From Mesostigma viride (Eukaryota > Streptophyta > Mesostigmatophyceae > Mesostigmatales > Mesostigmataceae), in the NCBI GenBank assembly GCA_009746045.1, contig RPFO01001625.1, positions 32,976 to 96,975 of the forward strand: a stretch of DNA of 64,000 bases, given 5' to 3'. This document shows positions 34,864 through 47,508 of this stretch, piece after piece. Position numbers and translations under genes: made by a program. How positions within the stretch are numbered: position 1 is the stretch's first letter; each line of letters begins with the position of its first letter. The notes below the pieces were generated by a model, which made no database searches, had not been told where the DNA came from, and was given only the letters and a program-made list of their open reading frames with translations.

Positions 34864-34880
34864 CACCACCACCACCACAA
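34360..34880 (-). repeat. S repeat, tRNA-related SINE-like, copy 2
   Basis: The more complete S copy. On the minus strand the B-box-like CCAGTTCGATTCCGG lies at 34516-34530, preceded by a tRNA-like body (about 34597-34530) whose stems no longer pair well. The right end has AC and CAC tracts. A short reversed R-start motif (GCTGGTTGTCTCCTTGAT) lies at about 34787-34804. It serves as the empty-site reference for the 2021-2060 insertion. Confidence 0.6.
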
Positions 34881-35265
34881 AAACAACCAAAACTAAGAAG
34901 GAAAAGAGGGAACGCATACACACATACACGGAGGGGCTGATCAGAATACACGGAGGGGCTAAAAGAAAAAGTAAGGAGTATGCATTATACTATCACTTAT
35001 ACTAACAAGGTTCAATATGACCACCACCAATTTTTGATAATCATTAACTGGCGCAGGGCATGCATGCCACAGCAGCTGTAAACTATATAAGTCAATGAAC
35101 AAATATTGATTACACGCGCGGTCCCGCCAGGCAGGCCTGCTCCGCAGAGCACTAACACCTCGAATTGGTTTGAAGATGAATACGATTATAGCGGGTACTA
35201 GCTCGTCTACGGTACAGCCCTGGCCCTGATTGACGGAGTGCGGGCGCAATTGAAGGCACAAACCC
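34881..35265. other. 3' flank of the DUF1990 gene
   Basis: No gene or clear repeat seen; it probably contains the 3' UTR of the minus-strand gene. Confidence 0.4.
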
Positions 35266-37817
35266 TCAAAGTTTGGCGGTTGCTTTCCCTACCGCCTCTC
35301 TGACTGCCCTGCTGGCATCGTGGGCAAAGCGCCACTGGCACAGCCGCACCGCTGGGTACGTCAGCAGCGCGATAGGACCCGCGGGGCGGGAGAAGGCGCA
35401 GCTTTCAAACCAGACGCTGTCGTCGGTTTTCCACTCGAGAGAAAAGCGCTCCTCACCAGCCTATGTACAGGCCGGAGAGACAGAGAGCAAAAACATTAAA
35501 TTAAGAACACGCCGCACAACATGCACACGGGCTATTAGTTGACAAATAATGTGACAGCTGGACAATAGTTGTCTCACAGGAATAGTTGTTTTGGACATCC
35601 TTGAAGCATGTCGACACTTTGAAATGATGAAGGATACTGACCCATTTTTGTAAAGGGGCTGCCTTGTGAGGTCGTAGCTTTCGAACAATCTAGATGTCAA
35701 GGAGACAACCAGACAAGGAGACAATCTAGATGTGAACAAGACCATGATGTAACCATGTGAATATGACCATGATGAGCACATCAGTTAGTAGTCATGATGA
35801 GCATGGCATATCTGAATCCTATCATAACCCATCCAGAAGCAAGGCCGATCAGACACTGACAAGAGAATGCACGTCCTACATCCATGCCGGCCTAGGATGA
35901 TTGCCATTCCTCAACAACCACGAGGCTTCCATAATCCACGGTCTTCGTGCCTTTCCTCCCGGATAGCTACTCCAGCTCTTACACGACTTTGGTGCACCAT
36001 GCGTCCAAGAACTTGCATCACTTTCAAAAACCGAAAAAAGACGTGCATTCAAATAAATAAACAATAATAATATTAATATTAATAATAATACTACTAATAA
36101 TAATACATCCCACCTTCCAACCGCAGGCAAGAACTCACCAGCATGTGCCCTCGCAAGGTCCCATGGCCAAACGCGAACCGTGCCTTGACATCACCCCCTG
36201 TCGGCCCCTGTGGCGACACCTGGCTCAGCGCGTTGTGCGGTGATGAAGCCGCTTTTTTCCGCAGTGCGACAGTCGTGGGCGAGGCCTTGGCCTGGGCCCC
36301 GGGCATGACGTCTTCGACATAGAGTATCTTCAGCGGGTTTAGAGTCCACAGGAGGAAGTTTGCGTTCACGCAGACTTTCTCCCCTGTCCTTATGGGGGTC
36401 CCCGGGTCCACGAACGTCCACCCGAGCTGGAAATGGCTGGCACAAGGGGACACGGGGACACACATATGCAATGTATCTAAACGAATAAAAACCACAGGAC
36501 TGACACCTCGGCCCCACCCTTTCTGAGCCCGCAGCCCCCCTCTCGTACTCTCCATATCCCACTCACGCCGGGGGTCAGTCACAAAGTATCTAGGATGACC
36601 AGGGAGGCCGTATATCGATAAGTATCTAGGATGACCTGGGAGGCGGTATATCAATGACACAACCCCCAAGATGATGACTCATGTGCTTCAATCGATGATG
36701 ATCAATATAGGGCAGTTAGGGGACGACATGTAGCAAGCATGACATCGGGGGCATTCGACCACACAGAGACAAGGCAGTAGGGAACAAGATATAAGTACAA
36801 TCGACTACCCTAAATATACCGACTAAACCCTCAATATACCCGTACATAAAAGGCATCCGTATGAACAGGATACCAGTATGATTAGTTTCGCAGTACGGAC
36901 ACTAGATCAGCGGCACCATTGGCGAGGCTGTCTCTACGAATGACAGTAGAAGGAGAGACCCATACCCCATTTGCATGCAAGGGATCCCCATTTGCATGCA
37001 GGCATTCCAACGCATGTCGTCGCCGTGGATAGAAGGAAGAAAAATCACGTGCCGCGAGACCCCTCGTATTCTGAAATCTCACACTGGGGCAAGTAAATAT
37101 ACCTATTCCAAAAGATCCTCCTTGTAAAGTTCCTTTCAAGTAACGCATTAGTCAAAGTAATACATCGGGCTTTATTCCCACCAACAAGGGAAAAGGTGGA
37201 ACAACATTAGCCTATGCTTCCCTACATGCGGCCTGGTTCTTAGCCTTTTGGCATGGTTTTTGGCAAGCACTGAACGTGAGCAAGGCAGAACTAGCTTGTC
37301 ATTTAATATCTCGCAAGACATGATGGCGGGTTGGTAGGAGGCGGAGTGTTGTAGAAAAATTGGACAATGTCGAACACCCCGAGTATCAAGAGTTGAAATC
37401 GACGTGCAGCCGTGTCGCAGGCAAACGCTGCAAGGGGGCAAGTGCACAAGTGTCGGAGCGGCTACGTACCCCCAACGAGACAACACGTCGCGCGCAGCGC
37501 TATACACCGCCTTGCCGGCCCCGATTTGCGTTCTATGATGATCCACTACATAAAATCCACGGCGCACCGAGTCCGGAAATGGCAATCCGCCCTTGGAACT
37601 CCCTACAAGCGATTCATCATAGCAGAAGCCACTGCAACCAGGCAACAAGAGCGACACGGAATACTATTAAGCAGGGCATACATTATAGTAAACTGCCATA
37701 TTCAATTCCCCATGCAAGGATCGCAAATGCAGGTGGTAAAAGACGAACGTACGTTCTTTTGCTAAGAAAAGAGGCAATCTCGTCCCTTGTAGGGCGCGCA
37801 AGCGATAGGAAAACCAT
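35266..37817 (-). CDS. DUF1990-family protein, 4 exons
   Basis: Exons on the minus strand: 37817-37753, 37631-37470, 36436-36139, 35460-35266, with GT-AG borders and phases 2, 2 and 0; 239 residues. Plant members are about 200 residues. Family blocks appear in order: MVFLSLARPTRDEI at the N-terminus, GFCYDES, GFYVVDHHRTQIGAG, SRWGHFQLGWTFVDPGTPI, FAFGHGTLRGHML and AGEERFSLEWKTDDSVWFE. They are followed by FSRPAGPIALLTYP and an RFAHDASRAV end. The extra length is mainly a ~40-residue low-complexity loop in exon 3 before FAFGHG. No signal peptide is seen. The biochemical role of the family is not known to me. The exon 1-2 and 2-3 junctions were chosen because they alone keep frame and family pattern. 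Confidence 0.85.
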
Positions 37818-37965
37818 GTAGAACTTAAGTCACGGTGTGATTATAACTCTAAGTATATGGTAAATAATCGTCCGGTTTTGTCTACAAGGTATTCGCCATT
37901 CGGCGATGGAACGCGGAAAACCGGGGTAAGGCCTACCATAATTAGTATGCCCGCCTGCAAGAAAC

Positions 37966-38158
37966 TACCCCCCCCCCCCCCCACACGTTTAAGATTGGGG
38001 TCCGACCAATCCAGGGCTCATGATCTTAAAGAATCTTACTACTGTGATTCGATTCTACTAAGTTCTACTACATTCTACTACAATTATACTACTAGTAGAG
38101 GTCAAATCCAGGGGCTCATGATCTTAAACCTGAGAATCTTAAACGTGGGGGGGGGGTG
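37966..38158. repeat. Candidate MITE with terminal inverted repeats
   Basis: The left end reads as a C run, then CACACGTTTAAGATT; the right end reads AATCTTAAACGTG, then a G run, so the ends are inverted complements. The interior has two direct copies of CTCATGATCTTAAA. Flanking duplications are not convincing (at most TA). Confidence 0.45.
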
Positions 38159-38310
38159 TACCTCAAGACTCCAGGGTCCAGACTGGCCAGAAGACGTGCA
38201 GAGCGTGTTACAGTAAGTACTAGTATTACCTAGCGGTCGTCAACCAAAGCCTACCGTAAAGGATAAACTAACGGACAACCGGCGCGGGAAACTACTCAAC
38301 TCAACTCAAC

Positions 38311-38433
38311 TTTTCGGGGAAATGGGTATATTTTTATTAGCCAATTAATTTTATTAGCCAATTATGGACCAAAGAGGTGAGAGGGGAAATGAGTATCAGC
38401 GAATCCTAATTAAAGGTGGGGCACACACACGTG
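38311..38433 (-). mobile_element. Truncated 3' end of LINE type 2, copy 1
   Basis: Starts with TTTTCGGGGAAATGGGTA right after a (TCAAC)n tract and matches the 3' UTR of the LINE at 38671-43906. It has an internal duplication of TTATTAGCCAATTA. Its left end abuts three TCAAC-type units. Confidence 0.8.
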
Positions 38434-38446
38434 TGGAGGTGACAAC

Positions 38447-38647
38447 TTTTTTCGGGGAAATGGGTATATTTTATTAGCCAATTATGGACCAAAGAGGTGA
38501 GAGGGGAAATGAGTATCAGCGAATCCTAATGAAGGTGGGCACACACACGTGTGGCGGTGACAGGTGAAAGGCTAATAGGGCGCGTTATTAGACCAGGGAA
38601 GCCATTGGACCTGAGTAATGTCGCCATGAGGCATACTGGTGAATACC
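38447..38647 (-). mobile_element. Truncated 3' end of LINE type 2, copy 2, with 13-bp TSD
   Basis: 201 bp covering the 3' UTR and the last ~26 codons of ORF2. TGGAGGTGACAAC occurs exactly at 38434-38446 and 38648-38660. This is an independent insertion between copy 1 and the long element. Confidence 0.85.
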
Positions 38648-38670
38648 TGGAGGTGACAACTCAACTCAAC

Positions 38671-41600
38671 TTTTTTTCGGGGAAATGGGTATATTTTATT
38701 AGCCAATTATGGACCAAAGAGGTGAGAGGGGAAATGAGTATCAGCGAATCCTAATGAAGGTGGGCACACACACGTGTGGCGGTGACAGGTGAAAGGCTAA
38801 TAGGGCGCGTTATTAGACCAGGGAAGCCATTGGACCTGAGTAATGTCGCCATGAGGCATACTGGTGAATACCTGATTACGGCCCAGTAGATCATGAAAGA
38901 GCTGGAGCAGGCTGGGCTTGTCGTTATTGGGCCCTGGGTCCCACACCCTGTGTTGTTCCTGAGCTAACAGCCAGTAGCGGCGCATAGCCGCATTCCATAG
39001 GTATATAAAGCGCCGGACTACGCCGCCGCGGGTATACTCCTCGCGGACCTTAAAGACTGTCTCGTTGCGTATGGTCCAGATCGCGTATAGCATAGTAGTG
39101 CGTAGCCATATCCATTCTGCTTGGGAAACTGAAAGCTCGGTCCCTGGTGTGCCAGCAATACCGAAAATGATGGTACGCACGCTAATTGGGAGAGTGGGTG
39201 GCGATGCCGTCCATGCGGCCCAGATGTTAATGAGCCACTTCCAAACCCCTGGGAGATTACAGTAAAGAAACCTGTGCTCAATGGTTTCACTAGGGTGCGT
39301 GCACAGGCATGATGCATCATGACCAAAACGCTCGTGGAGCGTAGCGCAGACCCCTATCGCCCTATGCATCAAAAGATGTTGTACATCAGTGGCCCTGCGG
39401 TCCACGAGAGGGTGGTCTACCGCCAGGGTAATCATCTTAACCCAAGTGTAGCCCGGCCAATGTATTCCCCAGCGGGCTCGGCCCGGATGGGGCTGATGGT
39501 ACGTATGCAACAAGATATCATAACCCCAATCTGCGGTGTACTCAAAGATACATTTGCTGGTTCTGATGTCCCCCTTGGTTAAGACCCATCCAAATTCAAC
39601 CGGGTCCAGATGTAGTAGATCGAGCCGTGTGTTGCCCACGTGTAGCCATGTAATGCTCTCAACCGGGGATAATGGGTCCGGCTGGATCATGCAAGATCTT
39701 GGCACCGACCATGGGACTACGCGTATGCGGTGACACTGGGAAGCTGGCGTGTACGCATATAAGGTGGATAGTTGATACAGACACCCATTGTGGCCAGAAA
39801 TAGCTTCCAGCAGTTGTAGTTGGAGCCCCTCATGTGGCAGAACCGTCACGACTAAACCCTTGCACGCAGGCGTGACTCCGTCGGCGTAGAAGCTAACCCA
39901 GTCGCCGGTTATAATTGGCTTGCGTGGGGCAGTCATCAATGCATGCCACGCAGCTGGTATCGCACTTATAAGAGTTTGCCACGCTTGCAGGGAGGGCATG
40001 TGGGAGACCCAAGTGCTGACCTCGTCGTAGCTGAGCCGTCGATACGTAGCGCCGTGCCCCAGGTAGAGGTCCAGCACCCTGACAATCGGCGGTGACGCGC
40101 GCAGAAAGCCATCATACGGGTTGTGTCCGTGGAGAGTGCCGAGGGGCTTGTTAGTAGCGTCTGTGATTAAGTCATTAAAAAAGAGTGGCTGCCGTGCCAC
40201 CTCCTCTCGAGTAGTAGGAAAGACTAGGCGACCCGGCTTGAGCTTATTGTAACATGTCCATATGCGCTGCCAGTACCATGGGAGTCCTTTGTACGAAATA
40301 AGGGTGCTGCCCAGTATGCCCGCCCCCAGTTGCCAGGAGGTGCCACTAGCATGGGTGGAAAGAGAGGCTAGCGTTTCACGTGCAAGCATGCAGCCAGGGT
40401 GTGTGTTAACTCCCATAAAAACGGATATCACTTGTTTAGCATACAGCGACCACAGACGCCATTGTATGTTGTGGAGCCCGAGGCCCCCGTGCACCCATGA
40501 CATGAAGGACATCTCTCTGTTGATCCATCCGTGGACCGTGTGGGAGATTAAGCCTTTCTGTTTCCAGACAAAATTGCTGCCAAGGCGTTGGATGAGCTGT
40601 GTGGTGGCATCATTGGGTGGGTGTGCTTGGCAATAATACAAGACCTTAGAGAACAACAGTTGGTTGACGATCAGGGTTCGCCCTCGTAGGCTCATGCGGT
40701 GGACGGCCCCCCAGCGCCCTGCGGTAAGGAGAACGCCTGCAAGCTTGCCCACGTGGTTGGTTTCATCATACATGAAAGAACGTTGTTCAGCCAAGCGTCC
40801 CTCGGGTGTGCAGCCGATGGGACAATTGTGCAAAAGGTGGTGATCCCCCGGCTTGACCCAGGTCACAGCCAGGTTGGGGAGGGCGTAGCGTAGGGTGTTG
40901 GTTTTGCCGATATGCAGTCCCGTGGACTTGAGCACATTGCATCGTTGTTGTGTGGCAACAGAATAGGTAGTGATATTCTCCATGACAGCATGCACTTCAG
41001 GCAGAGAGATACAAACATTTGTTGTGTCATCCACATAAGCCGTTTGGAATATACCTTTACCGTTACCTGTCGGGAAGCCCCGAATGCGAGGATCGTTCTG
41101 GTGTAGCCAGTAGAGTCCTGCGTGGGCCAGGAGAAATAGAATAGGGGACATGCAATCTCCTTGTGGTAGCGATCGTGAGCTAGCGCCGGTCGCTGACTTG
41201 TGTCCGTCTATTAGTAAATACCAAGCCAGGGATTTGATCATACCCATAATGACGGTCATGAGTTGTGGGCCAAATCCTAGTGCGGTTAGAATGTGTTCGA
41301 GGTATTCCCAGCACATACGGTCAAAGGCTTTTTCAAAATCCCAGAACAATATGAAACCCTCTATATCGTCGCGCCAGGCTTTTTCCACAATGTCCATGAT
41401 GAGGGTAATGCTGTCGTTGATGTGGAGATTGGCCCTAAAGCCCACTTGCTCCGGACCAATGAGGAAGTCTAGGACGGTGTATAAGCGTCGTTGGATTATT
41501 TTACTGATGATTTTGTACGCTACCGTAAGGAGACGGATTGGGCGGTAGTTTTTCCATAGAGTCTTGTCTCCTTTTTTGTACAGTAAGATAAGCGCAGATT

Positions 41601-43906
41601 CAGCCCATCTGCCGCTCACCTTACCGTGCCGCCAAATTTCAAGAATACATTCGTAAAAATCGATGTGTAGAAGGGACCAGAACGTTTTCCAGAATTCAAT
41701 AGGCAGACCGTCGACCCCGGGGGCGCTACCGGTTTTGATGTGTTCCATAGCTGTGGTGGCCTCTTCCATGGAGGGGATTTGATCGAGTTCCTGCTGTTGA
41801 GCTGGTGTAAGGCGACGGGGAATGGCATGTAGGATTTTTTGCATGGCGGCAGATGAGTCAGGATGGGGTTCGTTGAGAAAGAGAGCTGAGTAGTAACGGT
41901 GACCACTCTGTAGTATGGAGGTGATGTCTCGGTGGCTGCCGTGTTCGTCTTGGATTTCCATGATAGAGGAGTGAGCTTTAGGGGTAGGAATCAGAGCAAA
42001 GAACTCTTTGGTCATTCTTTCTCCTACCTGGTGCCACCACAGATTTTCTGAGTCTAGTGCTAATGTGTGACGCTCGAAACGTAGTTTGTCGAGTTCGGTC
42101 TGAGCTCTTTGAAGTTTTGTTAGTTCCGATTGATACAGGGTAGGCTTCGCTTGGAGTTTATTCACTATGCGTTGGTAGTACCGATAGTCCTGTCCTTTCT
42201 GGCGGCGGATATTTTGTGAATACAGTTGGGAAAATTCTAGAATGTTAGCTAGGCCCTCCTGCATCCAGCTGCAGCAGTCGGTGTAGCTACCCTTGCTGGC
42301 TCTCCACGACTGCCAGCGTGTCATGATCTCAAAGTAGTACTTATCGTCCGCGAGTAGGTGTTTGTTTAAGCGGGGAATGCCGGGGCCCCGGGCGGAGTTG
42401 GTGTGATGGGCAAGGGTAACGATGAGTGGGTAGTGATCAGAAAAATTAACAGAACGGTCGACCGATGCGTAGCAAACTAGGTCCGCCCATGCGGGTGTGA
42501 TGTAGATTTTATCAAGACGACGAGTAGTGCGTACATTTAAACGTGTGGCCAGCCAAGTGGGCCCGTGGTCTCGTGAGCGGATGACATCCTGTAAGTTCAG
42601 GTCCATGATCTGTTTACTGAAGGCCGCTGTGCGTATAGGGGGGTGTTCATCCAGGTCTATATTGAAATCGCCCATCAACACAATTTCGAACCCCTGTGAG
42701 ATAAGGTCAGCGGCCATTTTGAAAAGGGAAGGGTAGAATGAGGCTTGATCCGTTGGCTCGGTTGGGGCATACACTAATAATGTATCCCTTATTTCCTGCC
42801 CATGTAATAGACTGCCGCGTCCAACGGCCCTGCCATCTAGCCTCCGCTGTGTCGGTAGCTATAGCCCAGTCCTGGCATGTCAGCGTGGGGTTCGGAGGTT
42901 TACGGTATTGAATGAGGGCAGTGCCCCCTTGTGTACCGCGTGCCCATGCCCAACGGTGAACTGTCCTAGGTGCAAGTGCTCTAGCAGCTCTAAGGGCTGT
43001 GCGTGTGGCAGCTTCTTGGATTTTATGTTCCTGCAGTCCTATCCAAATTTCATGCGAGGGGCCCACGTAACGCTCGAGCAAGTTGTGCAACGCATTCGCT
43101 AACTCTCGGGTGCGGGGTATACGTTGTCCCTGCCCTGGTGTGTGTGACCCGTATGTGTTCAGCCCCCTGACATTCCACGATACCAGTGTTAGTTGACTCA
43201 TGTCATTGCAGGGCTCCAGCGGACCAGGCCGGGTAGGTTCCGTGTAGGTCCCCATGGCGAGGTGAGGTTGGACCTACGAAAGGTGCAAGACACGGCACAA
43301 CATGACCAGGGCGTGGGCGTGAGATAGTCATTAAAAGAGAGACCTACTGTGCAGTGTGCTGTGAGCAGAACCAAAGCGATTGGAAAGGCTGCATTACACC
43401 CACGTTTGGGTAATGGCAGCAGGTATTGAGAAAAGTCGTTATGGAGGTGTCTTAGTGATCGCGGATCACTTAGTGTGGCGATAACTATTCCATAGTCATT
43501 GCGCCGGAGAAAGGGTAACCGAGGGTACAGGAGGTCACGCTCCAAGGAGACTACTCGCCCACCCAGGTGGAGGGGCCCAGGCCAAGTCCATCCTGCCGAT
43601 GGGTTTTCGAATCCGAGCCGTGGCTCACTGACCGAATGCCATAATGGGGTAGCCGTCACTAGAAACAGTGAGGCGAGGGGCGGACTTACGAATTTCGTAA
43701 GGCCTGCTCCTTCTACCCACACGTTTCAAGTGACGGCTAGCTTTTCCGCCCCTCAAAAGAGATGGCTAGACGTACCTTTTCGTGCTGAATCCGAATCTGC
43801 CCTTTGTTTCGCGTTTAGATTACTACGTAAGGCGCTATCTCGTCCGCCGTCAGGGCCACCATAGCCAGGCCCGCGCAAGGGGTCTTCCGAAAATTGGCTC
43901 CACTTG
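38671..43906 (-). mobile_element. LINE type 2, APE-type with zf-RVT-like end
   Basis: The 3' end lies at 38671 (TTTTTTTCGGGG), abutting TCAACTCAAC; the 5' end is near 43906, abutting (TCAAC)n at 43907-43932. It carries a ~650-bp leader and one long ORF2 with a single frameshift. There is no ORF1 that I can recognise. Flanking TCAAC units on both sides suggest insertion into a TCAAC microsatellite or tail slippage. Confidence 0.8.
38797..43255 (-). pseudogene. LINE type 2 ORF2, one frameshift
   Basis: From the ATG at 43255 the frame encodes an APE-type endonuclease start (LTLVSWNVRGLN, WIGLQEHKI). Near 42777 one missing base shifts the frame in the VYAPTEPTD block, after which about 1,325 codons stay open. 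Later blocks: LMGDFNIDLDEH, SDHYPLIV, GVDGLPIEFWKTFW, FWDFEKAFDRM, LPQGDCMSPILF and YVDDTTNVCIS (reverse transcriptase). Near the C-terminus a zf-RVT-like C/H motif follows (CLCTHPSETIEHRFLYC). The total would be ~1,485 residues. One lesion suggests a recent copy or a sequencing error. Confidence 0.88.
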
Positions 43907-43948
43907 CAACTCAACTCAACTCAACTCAACTCAGCCGTTAACTGTTGA

Positions 43949-44003
<55 letters not shown>

Positions 44004-44006
44004 GCT
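43907..44006. repeat. (TCAAC)n and (TTG)n microsatellites
   Basis: TCAAC units at 43907-43932 abut the LINE 5' end; a (TTG)n tract follows at about 43948-44005. Confidence 0.9.
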
Positions 44007-44789
44007 GTTAACTGTACTGCTTCGATCTGATGACCGTACTTATGACTGTGGCTGCAGAAAAAATGGCGGAAACGCCACGGCAAGGAAGATTGCGATTCTA
44101 GCTACCGGTAGTTTACATGCAACTGACGAGAACGATCATAAATGATGGCGGGGTCGTTCAGGCTTTCCATTTCAGAGTTCAGAGGAATATGGCGGTTTCA
44201 CCTTTCCCGTTTCCTACGGGTGCAGCCACGTGGGCACCGGAATGGTAATCAGGTTGCGACTGGCAGCAGAAGGGTCTGACAAGTTGATAATGTTGTGGTC
44301 AGCAATCGTCAGCACATATTCTGTAAACTCGGATCAGATGCTTCGGCGAGGTGATGTGCTGTCCTAATCGTCATTGGTGGGAACTCCATTCCACTGGTAG
44401 ATTCCAGCTGCATGAAGAGATAGGCCAGGTCACAGGAAGGGGTTGGGTCCGACGGAGTTGATCGTGCCCGAGGACGAGGCTACGATTTGGGAATGCCGGA
44501 AGGCACGCTTCTCGGTGTGGGGAGGCGACGGTAGAGGAGCTTGCCTGGGTAGGTAAGGTCCAAAGCCGCGTCCATCGCCGCCGGTCAAAAGTTGATGCGT
44601 AGGTCTCGAAGGGCTAAGAACATGCATTTATGACTGGCTGTCACGCCACAAACCGGATAGCACGAGTTTTCGTACGCTAGGGCCTTTTGCCTGGAGTCAT
44701 TTGGCTTGGAAACAGGGCTTTCTTTCTTCCTTGGCCAGTGGGGCAAAATTATACAGGCTTCTGGCCAATTTGTAAATAGGTTTGCCGTG
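44007..44789 (+). promoter_or_regulatory. Upstream region of the bHLH gene
   Basis: 783 bp between the microsatellite and the bHLH start codon with no gene recognised. The promoter and 5' UTR should lie here; I could not single out a TATA or initiator element. Confidence 0.35.
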
Positions 44790-47428
44790 ATGGGAGCGGC
44801 GGATATCGGAGGCTGGCTCGGCTTGAGCTCTCCGGAGGCCGAAGCTCTCCTGCTGGGGGCAGAACTATCCTGGGGCGACTTGGATGCTCCTGTTCAAGCG
44901 CAGTCATTCCCTACGAATGGGTCAGTTTGTCGTGGGGCGCACACCATCGCAGAAGCTGCAGGTTTTTGGTGCCCTGTTTACAGCTGAAGCCGGGATCCTT
45001 AGGTTGAGGTTTCCAACTCCGGCCCCATATGGTTCGGGTTGCCCGTAGCTATGCCCTCATGTCGCGGCCGCCTTGCGTATACTACGTTTTTACTGTGCAG
45101 CGTGGAAACCACTGCGGAGGTCCAGGTCGCTGGCGGCAAGGTTGCGAAGGACAAGAGTATAATAAAGCGCGAGACTGTGTATAGCCGGCCAGCCCGCGCA
45201 GGCGACAGGTATGCTGGCCATTGGTTTGGCGGCCTTGATGCACGTCCTTGATAGGTATCCTAACAAAATGGAGTGCATTTGTCCGATGTTCAGAGAAAGG
45301 GCAGCTTTACTGGCGCGGGGTCTTACGATGATGGGGTGCACTTATGCAATACCTTGGCTGTGCATCTAGACCATGACTATGTTTTTCTTATTCTAGTCTG
45401 CGTAAGCTGCCAAGTTTATGTCAAAAATGCCCCGTTCAGTGTCCCTTGACCAGTCAGCGTATCGATTGGGTGCAAGACTTCTGCGTCACGGGGTTGCTAG
45501 GGCAGGAATGGTTTGGGGAAGGTGCCACATGTTCTTCGGCTTGTCACCTTCCCTGCGTAGCCAACGATCAAGCAGCCGCTGTATGCCAGCTTGAGGGCTT
45601 ACCTGATTTCGTTGTCCTACGCACTCAATACCGTATCTTCACACCCTATCCCATGGCCACCCCATGTCCAAGCATGCACAGGCAAGCACTAAAGAACTAC
45701 TCCTTCATGTTACTGTGCACCCATGTGACGGGGGACTGGGGGAGGGCATGATCGCAGCCAGTAGGCCTTGGAGAGTGCGTGCGCGTAGCCAGGAGGACTA
45801 GGGGAGGGCATGGCTGTTGCTATTAGGACTAGGGGAGGGCATGATAGTAGTTGCACTGTCCATGCCAGAAAGTGAGTGTGACACCCACTTTCGATAAAGA
45901 ATGGATGTTTGTACTAGGACTTGGGGAAGTGTTGCCATCGCAAAGCCTAGAAGAAGCTTAGTGTCTTACCCCTCCAGATGTTCTCCCGCTTGCCAGGAAA
46001 ACTCGTTTTATTTTATTATTTCTTTTTTGTTCTCATATTAAGGGAGCTGTCCCCCAGATCCCTTCTCCATGCCACCAGCGGCGCTGCCAAATTTGCCCAC
46101 AGGGTGAATGAGCACCAGCATGAGGCAAGTGCAGCGCTGGCACGACAGTGACGCCTAGTCCGTTTGTGCACTTAGTTTCCACCCACACACTCATTTGTTG
46201 AAGGTTTTGCCGTCATGTCCGTGGACGTATGGTGCAGGCTTCCGTATGAATTTTCCTGCGTACCGCAGTGTATGTGCCCTCAGTTATCCACCCTGCTTCC
46301 TGTGTTACCTCCACCCCTAGCCCTGGCATGTTTTTTCTCGAGCTCTCATGCACTCTCATGCGCTCTCATGCGCTCTCATGCGCTCTCATGCGCTCTCATG
46401 CGCTCTCATGCGCTCTCATGCGCCCTCATGCGCCCTCATGCGCCCTCATGCGCCCTCATGCGCCCTCATGCGCCCTCATGCGCCCTCATGCGCCCTCATG
46501 CGCCCTCATGCGCCCTCATGCGCCCTCATGCGCCCTCATGCGCCCTCATGCGCTCTCGTGCGCTCTCATCCTTTTTCATCTTGTTGGATCTCACGGCCTT
46601 CCTCCCAACCCTCCCATCTTTATATTTCTCCCAACCCTTGCACCAATGTGCTTGCATCTGCGAGCAGCACCGCAGTGGAGGAAGACTCGGGCGTGGACCA
46701 GGGCGAGCCCGCGGTCACGCGCTCGGCCAAGAACAAGGCTTGCCGCGAGAAGCAGCGGCGCGACCGCCTCAACGACAAGTGCGTGTGGGGGTGGGGGCGC
46801 TGGGCGGGTGGGAGGGTGGGGAGGTCTCCCGCTGCCCAGCTCATGTTTGACCGGGGCCGGGAATGAAGAATGGATAGGAGGAATAATTGGACAAGTGGTT
46901 TGCGGTGGGATTGCGGTGATCAGCCTAATGTTGGCAGGAAGGGGCAGGGGAGGGGGGGGGGGGGGGGGGGGGGCTTTTGTTTACAAGGTGTCATGTTGTT
47001 GGATGGATGTGGGTGGGGTCATGTGGCAGTGTATCCAGTGGGTATATTTTGGTGACAGCGATTTTTTGCAGATTGGTGGGCGTGGTGGTAGCCCATATGC
47101 GTCACCCTCCGGTACATGGGTGACCATTGCTTTCTTTTTCTGGGTGCGGGAAGCGTCTATACTGGGTGGGTGGGTGGGTGGGTGGGTGGGTGGGTGGGTG
47201 GGTGGGTGGGTGGGTGGGTGGGTGGGTGGGTGGGTGGGTGGGTGGGTGGGTGGGTGGGTGGGTGGGTGGGTGGGTGGGTGGGTGGGTGGGTGGGTGGGTG
47301 GGTGGGTGGGTGGGTGGGTGGGTGGGTGGGTGGGTGGGTGGGTCGGCGGGTGGGTCGGTGGGTGGGTCGGTGGGTGGGTCGGTGGGTGGGTCGGTCGGTG
47401 GGTCGGTGGGTCGGTGGGTCGGTGGGTC

Positions 47429-47508
<80 letters not shown>

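Noticed and set aside
43198-43722. 174-codon frame upstream of LINE type 2 ORF2 as ORF1
   Set aside because: No coiled coil, zinc knuckle or RRM pattern and it overlaps the ORF2 start; treated as leader.
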